Below, one piece after another: positions 23,835-35,739 of a stretch of DNA of 64,000 bases (the stretch's first letter is position 1; each line of letters starts with the position of its first letter). Under the pieces are notes generated by a model that was given only the letters and a program-made list of their open reading frames with translations, had not been told where the DNA came from and made no database searches. The position numbers and the translations under genes were made by a program. Source of the stretch: Beroe forskalii (Eukaryota > Ctenophora > Nuda > Beroida > Beroidae); the NCBI GenBank assembly GCA_011033025.1, contig WFMF01000011.1:1116001-1180000 (forward strand). The letters are read 5' to 3'.

Positions 23835-24185
23835 CTACAAGGTTGGTTTATAAATGTGGTCAAATGCATTGTTCACTATATAGTTTGGATTACTGGTCAC
23901 TGAGTCTAAAAGACAATTCTTATATTTCTTTCCAAATTCTTTTGGATCAGTTATCTTTCTTAGTTCAGGTGGAACACTATTCCATGCCTTTGCACCTAGG
24001 TAATAAAAGTTCTTAAGATTACTTGACTTGGGGGTATATAGATTACATTGTGCTCCATCCCTGCTTCCTCCAGATATATAGTTGAATTTACTTATGAAGT
24101 TTGATGGGCTATGCCCATTGAGTACTTTGAACATATAGGATGATAAGTGAACCTGGCGTCTAAGATGAAGGGGTTCTAATTCCAT
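23835..24185 (-). mobile_element. 5'-truncated non-LTR retrotransposon (reverse transcriptase C-terminus)
   Basis: The frame encodes the tail typical of CR1/L2/jockey-like reverse transcriptase proteins: LEPLHLRRQVHLSSYMFKVL near the start, then NLKNFYYLGAKAWNSVPPEL, then EFGKKYKNCLL. It ends at a stop at 23835, followed on the minus strand by an AATTA-rich tail (23780-23820), as expected for a 3' end. Upstream codons are broken within about 40 bases, so this is a dead fragment, inserted at the left edge of duplication copy B. Confidence 0.8.
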
Positions 24186-25884
24186 TTTATTTCAAATACC
24201 TTATGGGTACCCCACCGTGGGTTTCAATCAATCGTATGCAAATCAGCAAAGAACATATGTGTGCAGATTGCTAGAATACTAGAGGGCTTAAAGATGCACA
24301 GATTTCCAAGTAATGTTTCAACTTTCTACAAAATCACAAAAATTTGCATGATGTATTAATTGAGTCCTGTCAATCAAGCAATCTGTGCACATGCATATCA
24401 CTAAATATTTCAAATTTCAAAAAAAATCAAAGTTTTTAAATATGAGTTCTACTGCTATTAGTGCATGATTCCATTCAAAGTTCTTAGGACCCAAATTTTA
24501 TGAAAGGAAATGTATGGGGAGCTGACACCACAACAACAACCAGTTCATCCAAGGGTTTACACATATGTGTCTTCATAAGTCGAAAACAACAGGTTGAAAA
24601 GTAGGTCGAAAAGAAGGTAAAAAGGACATGTAGAATTTTACTGTGCCTCAGTCTGGATGGTTTTCACAACAGGAACTATGTTTTCCTCATCTTTCTTGAA
24701 GATTGAAAGCATGATCTGCAATTTTCAAGCCAAGAAGGGTCTTTATTGAGCCCTTTCTACCTACCTTTTCAACCTACTTTTTGACCTACTTTTCTACCTG
24801 TTGTTCTCAACCTATGAGCACACATATGAGTTAGGGTAGAGCAGACATTCTGGGCAAAGCAGATACTTTTGTTTGGCAATGAGATGCGAAATGATTATTT
24901 AAGATTCTCAAACATCTTTTATTCAGCTCAATCTAAGGCACCCGTAACGTTTGTCGGTCAATCGAATGGAATTGGTCGATCAATCAACTCCATTGAAACA
25001 AACGATGTGTTTTACTGGTCCCTAATGACTTGAATCGTGTTTCAATGTGCAATATTTAGTTGTTTCCCTACCAGCTCAAAGGGTTCCTAAGCCCGCATAG
25101 GTGTGCGTACGCGCGCCGCGCAACGCAGACAGGGATATACGTGTTTAGCAACTCAAAGGGAAGCGCGCGGCGCGTACACCTACACGGGCTTAGGAACCAC
25201 GGGAGCCGCGTGTGCGTAAGCACCTGGGCCTGGTTAGGTGAAGCCGCATGTTCCCCTAACCAGGGGCATCGTTTTAGCGCTTGCCGCGCCGCGCACTCCG
25301 TGCGCGTAACCAGGGTCCTGGTTAGGGCAAAGCCGCATGTAAATCCGACCGCAGCTTGCAAGACGTTGCCGTCTTGACTCTGCGAGTCGGGGCGCGCGCA
25401 GGGGCCAGGCAACGTCTGGCAAGGTTTTGGTTAGGGCTATACTTAGGTTAAGGATACAGAAAAATTGACCTTTAGATCTGTGACGTCACTCAGCCAGAGT
25501 TATATAGGACCCATACCGGCACTGCTGCTGGCATTGACATTTCTACGGAGGCGTATCTCGTTCATGTTACCCTACCCTCACTCGCGCGGCGCACGTACCA
25601 CATTTGGACAGTTATTGTGAGACCTATTTTGCGCACGCATTCAGAGAACAGCCGCGCGAAGAACAAAGAAACAGGGACACAGCAATAGCAAGGAATCAAG
25701 GATCTCACCTTCGGCAGAGGAAATGGATGGGCAACAACCGTCGATGGAGTATCGAACTGATACTTGCGCGGCTTTTCCATGCGCGGCTCACAAGATTGAA
25801 GATTATGACAGTGAGCCGCGCATGGAAAAGCCACTCAGATCACGTATCACTATCATAGCTTGACATGTGGCGTTCGAACTTTCA

Positions 25885-26117
25885 GGCGGCCGTAACGTTC
25901 GTCGGTCGATCGAATGGAATTGGTCGATCGATCAACTCCATTTGAAAGAATGATGTGTTTTACTGGTCCCTAATGACTTGAATCGTGTTTAAATGAGCAA
26001 CATTTAGTTGTTTCCCGACTAGCTCAAAGATTTTCTATTTAAAACACATCAGTCGATCAAATGAAGTTGATCGATCGACCAATTCCATTCGATCGACCGA
26101 CGAACGTTACGGCTGCC
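25885..26117. mobile_element. Foldback element with empty site in copy A
   Basis: Ends are AGGCGGCCGTAACGTTCGTC and the complement-like GACGAACGTTACGGCTGCCT. Both arms continue through GGTCGATCGAATGGAATTGG. The paired place in copy A (near 14483) reads straight through as CTTTCATATTTC. TCA flanks the insertion on both sides, a likely 3-bp target duplication. No coding capacity. Confidence 0.85.
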
Positions 26118-26368
26118 TCATATATTTCGCCTTCAAATTGATTTGGTTTTGTTAATCGAATTCGACTGATGAACACAAACCGGTTCTACCAATGGTTTAA
26201 AAATAAATAAACGTTTAAAACGTCGACAGACAACAACACCGCACACAAAATACCCCCTTCAGAAAAAGGATACTGCCCGATTTGAGGGAAATTGCAAAAT
26301 TTCGCAGGTACCAAAAATAAAATTATTTGCAATTCCCAGAAACCGCAGCCCATAATCGAATCCAGGGT

Positions 26369-29300
26369 TTAGAAGTAGAAGTCCTTGTTGAAGAGTTTAC
26401 CCTCCCAATCGTCAACATTTCCGGCAATGAAGCGCGACCAGAGGGCCTTGTCGTCAGCATTTGACATATCCAGCTTCTTCAGGTCAAAATGCTCCATGTC
26501 GGTGTTCCAGTTTTCATCCTCCAGGAAAATAAGCTCGTAAAATATCGGCGCAGGAAGCATATTGATATAGCGGTGAAGTGTTGGTCTCCCGTGCGCGGCT
26601 CATACTTCGAACTGAAGTTTGCGCGTCTTTCGTGTGCGCGGCGTACGTTTGCAAGGCTTACAGACGTTACTTATATGTCTGTACGCCGCGCAAAATTACC
26701 CCGCGCACAAAAGTACTGCACTCTGAGCGTCTTGTAATTGTATGCGCGTCGCATTTATAAATAACACAGATCTATAAATAACATGTCTGTAAGCCGCGCA
26801 CTCAAAAAACACGCATACTGCAGTCCGAACTGGAGTTTGCGCGTCTTTTGTGCGCGGCGTACAGACATATGAATAACATGTCTGAACGCCTTGCAAACGT
26901 ACGCCTTGCAAACTTCTGTTCGAACTGTCCCCTTAAGCTTGTGTTCTGGGTGGTCAATCTGAGGCGCCCGTAACGTTCGTCGGTCGATCGAATGGAATTG
27001 GTCGATCGATCAACTCCATTTGAACGAATGATGTGTTTTAATGCTCCCTGTTGACTTGAATCGTGTTTAAATGACCAATATTTAGTTGTTTCCCTACTAG
27101 CTTAAAGATTTTCTATTAAAAACACATCAGTCGATCAAATGAAGTTGATCGATCGACCAATTCCATTCGATCGACCGACGAACGTTACATGCACCTAACA
27201 TTGTTTCGGAGTTAGTTTAATGCATTTTTGCAAGGATATAAATCACATTTGCGTGCTATCACTCACCACGAAATTCGAAAAGCACATTTGCGCGCAGCAA
27301 AAAAAAGCAAAACGCGCGCCGTAATAATAAAAGGCCGCACACCAAGGTTATGAGTTATACTTGCAACATTATAGGTGAAGAGCAAATACTGCACAGAGTT
27401 CTACGGTGAATCCAATTTTTCGACCCTATATGGGTGCGACAAGAACAACAACAACAACATTTTCGACGGTATCATATTACATTTATTAATGGTCTTATCA
27501 GCAATATAATTTGCATAAATTCCTTCTTTTTTTCTAATCTTTCAAACGTGATACGTACAGTTTGTGTATGAGTTTCTTTAGTTGTGAAAATAAATCAACA
27601 ATGACTCTTTCGTTCTCCTTGTAAAATCAGCAATATTGGAAGTGATGTTCTAATTGGGGATTCGAAAAAAATATGGGGGGGTATTCACAATTTGAATGTG
27701 TGTTTGAACTGTGAATTGATTATATCATTAATTAAATTTAATCAGAGCATCTGAACATGGTTCTCAGCAATTATCAAATATTTTATTGAGTACTTGGAAA
27801 GCTAGGGGCGTCGAACTCAGTGTTGGAAATGGAAACAAGTTCAGCGGCAGTGCAAAGTTACAAGAAGAAGTACATCTCGAAGGAGCGTAAGAAAAAGGAT
27901 GATCTACTAGATGGATTTTTGACAGACGAAGTATCCCATAAGGATGTAGAAAATTTAGACATTTTGAGGGGTTTCATTAATGATGAGTTTCAGGAGAAAC
28001 CAAGTAGTGATGAACTTGCAAAACCAGCGTTAGATCAGAACGAAGCTGAAGCTAGCGAGGTATCCCCTCAGTTTCTAGAGTGGTTTGAAGGCAAAAGAGA
28101 ACCGAGAACAGAGGAAGAAAAGATTATATACGGGGTAAGTTTCTTCAATGCCCTATTTAAGGAACCCATGGAAAATGAATGTGATTGGAAAGCCAAGATC
28201 GTTCTTCAGCTACAATATATTGCCGTTGGATACAAAGATAATGAGCAACCAATAAATTACACATTTCTTGACGTGGTCAGATTGTATCGCCGCGACTTGG
28301 AAAGTCTCTTCGACCAATATGTTGAGTTATCAAAGAGTTTTGAGACAGGGCTACATTGGATCTCATATACGTTGGATGTCATAAATAAGTCTCACGAACT
28401 TCTCATATTTTGTCTGTACATGTTCGCAAACGTAGCCCTGATTAAGGATAGTTATTTGCAAACCGACGAACAAAAAGAAATGTTAGGAATGCTTGCTTTG
28501 CAAGGATTATCCATTCTCGATATAAACTTTGAGAACCAGCCAATTCCGTTCTGTTATGAAATGACGTTATGGGAAGCGAGGGCGATTTGTACAAAAGACT
28601 GGATGACAGACCTCGTTGGACGTTTCAAAAGATCTGATGTAACTTTAGAATCTGCTATCAATCAGTTTGACAGTAGGCTGATTAGTATTACGAAACATAA
28701 CCTTGGAGAGATCAGTAATTTTCTTGATGCATTTAAGGTTACTGTACTTCGCAGTCTCGCTTTTGTACTAAAAGCCGGATGTACCTATAGTAGGGAAGGA
28801 TTTAGCAAAGACAATATTGGACAGTTTTTGTACATGCATCCACTTCTGAAACCCTTACTCTTTACATTTCTATATAACGCACGAGTTATGCTTTTAATAA
28901 AAGAGACAAGTATAAAATAAAATCCTGGACTGGTAATGGAATGTGTTGTTTTTTCGTTTTTGAATTTGATTGTTATGGGTACTTTTTTGCTGTGCGCTGC
29001 AGCGTTAATTTGCTTTACTATGTTTCGCTTAGAAAGTACCTCTGTGGCCGCAAAATAGCACCCAAGCGCTTCGTAAGTCGTCGCGCCTCGAAAGGTCGAC
29101 AATAACATAATACGGCACAATTATAATCGGCCCCGTATTATTTGATTTGCATATATGAAATCCACAGCCTCTCATTTCATCTCTTTTGCATACGATACCT
29201 AATGGACCTACCCCACAATTAAATCTGACAGTGAGTACGTCAAACCATCTGATTGGTTAAATTGGAATCGTAAACAAAGGAGAGGTATTGGATTGACCAA

Positions 29301-32286
29301 GTACGCGTTCTCTAGTATACCCACAGGGTGCTGTGGTTTAACCAATCAACGCACATGATCCTGTGAGACTGCGCTCTGATTGGTCGAGGTACGCTGTAGG
29401 TTTACTGATAATCTGGCGTGTCGAACTGCAACGTGCGCAGCTTTTTCATGCGCGGCGCAACATGGCTCACTGGCTGCTAATAACCAATTACACGCAGTGA
29501 GCGGCGCACGATTACGCCACGCGTGTAAAAGCCGCGCACATAGGCGCAAATAAATCTCACGTACCAGGAAGAAGTTCTTGTCGCCTCGGCCGAGCCAGAT
29601 TCCGGCGATAACGAGGTCCGGTTCGTCACCAAACGAGTAGATGATTCCGAAACCGAACTTCCTGAACGACTCTAGTCGCTGGAGGATACCTGGGAGCAGG
29701 GAAGAAGTTTTCGTCACGTGGGATGAAATATGCAAATTTTAGTCGTGGTAAAATCCCGGCTGACTTCTATTGTAAAAGACGTATTGGCATAGGATCTCGT
29801 CGCAATCTTTAAGACATTGACCAATGATTGGTTCGGGTAAAAGGCACCACTATGGGTCAACTATACTGCTACGAATATGAATAAACTAATATTCCGTCAC
29901 TATTGTAGCAATCAATACCTTTGCAAAGGTTGTTGGCCTTGGTCTGCTTGTTCATGGGGTATTTGTACAGACTGGTCCAAACACTCCACTCTCCGGTCTT
30001 GAAGTGCTCGTTGAAGTAAGCCATCACAGCCTCAGCGGGCTCGTTCCAGTACAGCCTGAGTGAGTGACGTCATTATCATAGGCGAAGTGATGACGTCATT
30101 ATGATATAGCCGTCATTTGCATTAGGGGGGTGGCCGACATATTTTTTTGTTTTTTTTGTTTTTTTTGTTTTTTGTTTTTTTCAAAAAATCACATTTACCT
30201 TAACAAAAAAAAAAAAACAAAAAAAACAAAAAAAACAAAAAATACAAAACAAAAAAAACAAAAAAACAAAAAAAACAAAAAATACAAAACATAAAAAAAC
30301 AAAAAAAAAACAAAAAAACAAAAAAACAAAAAAAAACAAAAAATACAAAAAAACAAAAACCAAAAAAAACAAAAAACATGAAATACAAAAATACAAAAAT
30401 TACAAAATAGATTAAAAAACAAATAAAAGAGTAAATATAATACTATTGATACATCAAGTTATTAAGGTTTGCGTAGTAACCTTCTGCTGAATTGAGCGTG
30501 GAAAATCCATTTTCACATTCATTTTGTCAGTTCGAGCCCACATAACCAAACCTTATTCTAACTCGGAACAAACAACATTGGTCACGTATTTCTTATCAAT
30601 TCCTTCAACTCATCGACGTGAACTCAACGGCTGAAATACAGAAACTGACATCAAGTTTACGTGTTTCTATCGCATCTGAACTTGTTTCAATGTAATCAAG
30701 TCGAATGACCTATGCAAATATAAATTTCTTGAAATCCCCTAATTTCTAGAAAACATCCACGTGAACTTACGTGCTTCACAATTTCATCGTAGATTTCTCA
30801 TTCCTATTTATTGAGACATTGAGAAACCATTATCACTTCGTCATTATATCACCGAATAGGGCTACATTCTAAATTTTCGGTCTTAAACGTAATTTCAAGC
30901 ATTTGGCAGTTACATTTTTAGAAGCCTCCTGCGACAAAAATTTTCGACCGATCGCCTTAAATTGAGAACCTCTATTGCTAAATCTCTAGGTCTAAAAGCA
31001 ATGTGTATCGAAGTAAAACACAATCTGGCGAAAACTCTCTGAGTTACAGCTGTTCAGAGTAGGGAAAATAGCGTTCTATCGCAAAATACTTTATTAGAGT
31101 GGTTTCACTCGATTTTGAAGACGACACCACAGCAGCAAAATGGGCACAAACCAAATTCACTTTCATATTTTTTGGTTTTCATGTTTTTTGGTTTTTTTAT
31201 GTTTTTGTTTTTTGTATTTTTTTGTTTTTATTGTATTTTTTGTTTTTATTGTTTTTTTTGTTTTTTATGTTTTTTGTAACTTTTTGTAACTTTTTGTTTT
31301 TTTGTTTTTTTTGTTTTTTTTGTTTTTTATGTTTTTTGTATTTTTTGTTTTTTTGTTTTATTTGTTTTTTTTGTTTTTTTTGTTTTTTGTTTTTTTCAGA
31401 AAACAACATTTACCTTAACAAAAAAAACAAAAAAAACAAAAAATAGGTCGACCCCCCCGCATTATCATTATTTTAGTATGGCAAATTGATATCAATCTGC
31501 AATATGAAAATGATCGTGAAATTATAGCTCATCACGGGTCGTTTAAATTCTTGCACTGCCAGAATAGCATCTTCAGTTCACCAATTCAGAATCGGAAATG
31601 CGAGGGGGTAAATGCGAATCAGAAGCAATGGGAAAAGGTACAATTGGGTCAAGTCACATGACATGTTTATACCTCTTGAAGGAATCCATGTCGAATGTGG
31701 TGGGTGGTAGGTCAGCGAAAGGCTTCTTCTTTTCAACCTTCGGCTTGTCTTCAGCTGCAGGCTTGGGCTCCTGAGAAAGCAGGAATTTGTTAACTTCTTC
31801 GCAAGAAAGGTGGATGTAACTAAGTTAGTTCTTCAGATTACATTGCAATCCATATTTCACGAAAAAAACACTCCCTTAATGATGGACATCTCCCTACCTC
31901 TTTCTTAGCCTCTTCTTTCTTGGGGGCTTCCTTTTTGGGGGACTGGTCCTTCTTGGGGGCGGGCTCCTTCTTCTGTTTGGGGTGGTTTTCGGCGAACAGT
32001 TTGGCTGAAATATGAAGTTTGTTTTGGACGCTCATACACCTGTTCCGCTTCTCAGTTCTCAAGGCAAGCTTGGAATGCCAAGCATCAAAAGAATAACAAC
32101 AATTGATATAAAAGTTTACAAACGACTTTTCTCAATCCAAAAGAAATTTCTCTTACCATCAAACTGAGCTGGTTTGAGGCAGTAGCTGGTTTCTCCAAGA
32201 ACCCTCGTTACTTCGTCTTGGTGTACGATGGTATCGAACCATCTGGTTACGTTAACGTAGGTGTTCCTCGTCTTCTCATCGAACAT
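26369..32286 (-). CDS. EEF1G: eEF1-gamma copy B, 3' six exons
   Basis: Second copy of the eEF1-gamma gene. Exons: 32157-32286, 31898-32004, 31673-31770, 29919-30055, 29565-29689, 26369-26518 (with stop). Exon lengths (130, 107, 98, 137, 125, 150) and phases equal those of copy A, and the frame is open throughout, so both copies look under constraint or very recently duplicated. Substitutions in the linker exon include PAPKKDQ here against PALKKDQ in A. The first visible exon starts at the acceptor TTCCCAG with MFDEKTRNTYVNVTRWF. As in A, the exons for most of the GST-like N-terminal domain are not seen in the next several kilobases. The intron between the 31673 and 29919 exons contains a T-rich TIR element, and the last intron contains the intact nested gene. 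Confidence 0.9.
26961..27196. mobile_element. Foldback element, second B-specific insertion
   Basis: Same family as 25885-26117: CCGTAACGTTCGTCGGTCGA at left, TCGACCGACGAACGTTAC at right, with internal AATGATGTGTTTTA and AAAACACATCAGTC words. Copy A reads uninterrupted at this point (GGTCAATCTAACATTG near 15325). Related single-arm sequence lies at about 13605-13725 and 24945-25070 in both copies. Confidence 0.82.
27820..28920 (+). CDS. Nested intronic gene, copy B, intact; unknown function
   Basis: ATG at 27820, 366 codons, stop at 28918-28920, inside the last intron of eEF1-gamma B and antisense to it. I do not recognise the family. Residues about 15-35 are highly charged (KKKYISKERKKKDDLL) and about 55-100 are acidic (EKPSSDELAKPALDQNEAEA). 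Residues about 100-366 look all-helical, with short hydrophobic stretches (ELLIFCLYMFANVALI; VTVLRSLAFVLKAG) and the motif MHPLLKPLLFTF near the end. No signal peptide. The start follows AACTCAG, which could be a splice acceptor, so an upstream exon is possible. Compared with copy A, residues 1 to about 137 are nearly identical and the rest differ at about 40-45% of positions, far more than the introns around it. It might encode a fast-evolving recognition or conflict protein; that is only inference. Confidence 0.6.
   Translation: MLEMETSSAAVQSYKKKYISKERKKKDDLLDGFLTDEVSHKDVENLDILRGFINDEFQEKPSSDELAKPALDQNEAEASEVSPQFLEWFEGKREPRTEEEKIIYGVSFFNALFKEPMENECDWKAKIVLQLQYIAVGYKDNEQPINYTFLDVVRLYRRDLESLFDQYVELSKSFETGLHWISYTLDVINKSHELLIFCLYMFANVALIKDSYLQTDEQKEMLGMLALQGLSILDINFENQPIPFCYEMTLWEARAICTKDWMTDLVGRFKRSDVTLESAINQFDSRLISITKHNLGEISNFLDAFKVTVLRSLAFVLKAGCTYSREGFSKDNIGQFLYMHPLLKPLLFTFLYNARVMLLIKETSIK
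30125..31458. mobile_element. T-rich TIR element, insertion 2
   Basis: Same element as 16176-17487, in the same orientation, here inside an intron of eEF1-gamma B. Ends are GGGGGGTGGCCGACATATTT and the complement of GGGGGGGTCGACCTATTT. GCATTA flanks both sides, a 6-bp target duplication. Near-identity of the core with insertion 1 at a different target indicates recent mobility. No transposase is encoded. Confidence 0.85.
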
Positions 32287-33350
32287 CTGGGAACGAAGAG
32301 ATGGCATTGATGAGAAAGGAATTAAAAGGTGAATTTCGTGGTGAAAGCGATTGTTTTCTTTGTTTGATACTTCAGCGAGTACTCTCGATAACATCATGTT
32401 CCTGGATAATAATTGAGTATTCATAAAATTTATAATTCCCAAGACGATAAATTGATGTATATTCACAAATTGACTATACATTGTGTACAATGTACATTTC
32501 AGCAACGGTTCTATACAATTCCATAATGCGCGCGCGGCCGCGCGCGCGCAAAATTTTCCAGCGCAGTGAGAAATTGTGTGGTTTGCAAGGGGAAGCGCGC
32601 ATTTCAGAAGACCGTTTTGGATGAAACGGTTATATTGACGTCATGTCATTGTGCAGCAGTATACTGGTTTAATTTGCAAATTTAATTTCAAATTCAGTTA
32701 TTTCGTTTGTATCTCGCTCCTTCGCCTGGTTAAAAGACAGTGTTAACATAACGGTAGTACGACATTTCGTCTCAGGACACTTCATCTCCATACCATGAAC
32801 CCAACCCTAGCTTGGAGTTGGTAAATGTTACGAGATAAAGTATCGTGATAAAGTATGAGATGAAATATCCGTTTCGGGAGTTTTGTTCACTACGGATCAC
32901 TCACCAGTTAAGTAGATAGTTAGGGCAAGAGTTAGCAAATAATAAGGCGGATATTGGGACATAAGTCAAACACAAAGATGTCTGACTTATACCATCGCAA
33001 GAAATATCTCAGAAGCATGCGATTGATGTAACTATTGTATACGTTGCTGTAAAACCAGTCTGAACCTGGCCAGAGCTGGAATTGATTTGGTGAAAGGCTG
33101 TTGTTCGCTGATCCACCCCAGCTTCATTCTTCATCTCACTAACCCACCCCATCATAATAAATACATGAATAAAACCTCCTCACATCAGAGAAGTTATATT
33201 CCTCAGACCAAAAGGGGGGGGGGGATATAACGTTAAGCAAAGATATCTTCAATCTAAATAGTGCCTAACATGTGTCGCGCTACTTTGGTCATTTCTGATT
33301 CTCTCAATTTCATACTTCGAAAAAATCCACTTCAATCATGGAATTATTCT

Positions 33351-34695
33351 TTATTAGCAACAAATTGGGTGGGGAGAGTACTTCATAGCCAAAAGGTAAG
33401 TATCTTAGTTTTAGTCAGATACCCATGTTAAATACGAAATGTCCCATTGTTCCCTGAAATTTGAGAGTTAAATTGGTTCGTTATTTCCGTTGAGACTTCG
33501 CTGCCGTAGCTTCTCTAAACACCTGTGATAAATCATATTGCTAATATTTACATGACATCCAGAGCCGAGAGACGTCCCTAAAACTAGAATTAGATTGACA
33601 TACAGATTCGAGAGACGTCCCTAAACCTAGAATTAGATTGACATCCAGATTTTAGGGACGTCACAAGTCAGAACGATAGTAAGACATTCTGTCTCAGGAC
33701 ACTTAATCTTCCCAGTTCGAATCATAACACAACCCTAACCCAACCCTATAGCTTTGAGTTGTAATATTAGGAGATAAAGTGACGTGAGATGAAATGTCCG
33801 TTCCCCATCACAACGCATAGTGCTGATTGCTGCGAAAAGAACTGTTTATGAACGGCGAGTATCACTAACTCACTCAGCAGAAAGGATCCTGCACCTTTTC
33901 ATTATTTGCTAGGAAACTGTGGGGGGAATGGTAAAGATTAAGGATAGTGATCAGGTCGAGGGTGAGGGTGTTTCCCTGACAAAACACCCCCAGACCAGAA
34001 ACTTCACAGTAGGTTCAAGGTTGTATATACTACTTATGTTGGGGGGAGTTTTGTTCACTTACCAGTTAGGGCGACAGTTAGCAAATAACTATAAGGCGGG
34101 TTATTTATCATACACAGAAATGTCTGACTTATGCCATGGTCAGAAACAACTGTACACGTTTCTGTAAAACCTACCTCGCCCTGGCTAGGGCGGCATTTGA
34201 TTTGTTGGTCGCTGATTCATCCCGGCTTCAATCTTTGAGGGTTTGAGGCAGTTCCCTGTCAGCCAAAATCAAAATCTTTTCACTACCCCATCCCATCCCA
34301 TCATTACACTAGATAAACCCCCTCATATCACTACACCCTCGGTTGAGGATGATTGGCAAATGCTGATTGAGTGTAAACTTATATTCCTCAGTCAAAAAAA
34401 GGGGGAGTCCCAAATATAACGTAAAGCAAAGATTTGTACAATCTAACTAGTGCCTATTTTAACATGTTTTGCGATAGCTTGGTCATTTTGGAATCTCTCA
34501 ATTTCAATTCCTTGAAAAATATCCCACTTCAATTTTTTTTTAATAGTAATAAATCACAAATGGGGCGGGGGGTATATAAAAAAGAGTACTTCATAGCCAA
34601 CTCTGTTGTCCAGACATTCCCTAAACATGAAAAGGGAGGTATCCAAGTTTTGGTCAGATAAAATTAATGTAAAATGTTATTGGTAATTTTTACAT
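33351..34695. repeat. Flanking DNA with a partial third copy of the eEF1-gamma upstream region
   Basis: Bases about 33690-34560 repeat, in diverged form, sequence found upstream of the eEF1-gamma exons in copies A and B. Bases 33558-33665 hold a 2-3 unit repeat around GAGACGTCCCTAAA and ATTAGATTGACAT. No coding exon recognised. Confidence 0.55.
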
Positions 34696-35739
34696 TGTAC
34701 GTTGTGTAACCGCGTTAAATTATCTAAGTTTAATACCCTTAGTAGCCCGAGGAGTTAATTTGAGTAGAACGAGGAATAAATCTTAATAGCACGAGGAATT
34801 CACTTGTAGTTTCACGAGGAATTAATTCTAGAAGATCGAAGATTTCACTTTTATTGAGTTGTAGGTGTCAATTAAGAGTTTAATAGCATTGAAAGGAGAA
34901 TGAACCAATAGAAAAACAGGTATGAAGCTAGGTAAAGACGGGTGCGTTCGTCCTAATTATCAGTTCACAATCAACACTTTGACATTAATGATAAATCTTA
35001 ATAAACACAGGGAATCTTGGAAAATAACATGTCACGCAGGTCACTGGGCCCACCGGCCCCTCAAACGGGGTCAAAAACCCTCAAAGCTAGGGCTCTAACG
35101 ATATAACTGAAAACGCTTGTCAAATCTGATGCTCTCTGTTTACATAACGTTTTAAACCCAAGATTTAGGCAAAGATTTACTAGACGGAGGCGTTAACTGC
35201 CTTAACTTTTACGAATAGTGGTGTGAGCACCGGAAGGTGTCACCGGACTGGATTCTAGAAGCGTTATTGGTAGATTCGAGTCCGGCGAGGCCCGCCGGTG
35301 ATCAGGTAAAACGGCTCAAATCAAATGATACTATTGAGTCAGAATCATATCTAGGAAAGCTGGCGCCTCTCAACTTAACAAATTCCTTTCCTTTACGATT
35401 GAATAATAGTATCCATGCCAGGCTAAATATTCACCAAAACAGATAAACGAGGCAACCATAATCACGTCATTTGAGCCAGCTATAATTACGTCAGCTTATA
35501 ATACGTCATCAATGCGCGTACTGCGCCTAGCTTATAATCAATACTAGCTTACTATGACTTAGTCCATAATTCTATATCTGATTAGGTGAGTAGTCCGTAT
35601 GAGCTCAATCCACGTCTTTCGTCAGCGGGCGTAGTCCAATCCTATCTTCTGACTTGACTGGAGATGAGGCGCAAAGTGACGTCCCAATGTGGAACGTTGC
35701 GCCGCGGCAGCGAGGGTAGAGTAACATCCAACGAAGTCT

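Larger units (their letters stand above)
24190..33350. repeat. Segmental direct duplication, copy B
   Basis: Partner of about 12781-21490. It carries the intact nested gene, two foldback insertions absent from A (25885-26117 and 26961-27196) and its own T-rich TIR element in a different intron. A and B share the older MITE at 24573-24820. Upstream of copy B, at about 33690-34560, some of the same 5' flanking words recur (CTCAGGACACTT, AAGCAAAGAT, TCTCAATTTCAATTC), suggesting a third, partial copy. Confidence 0.92.
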
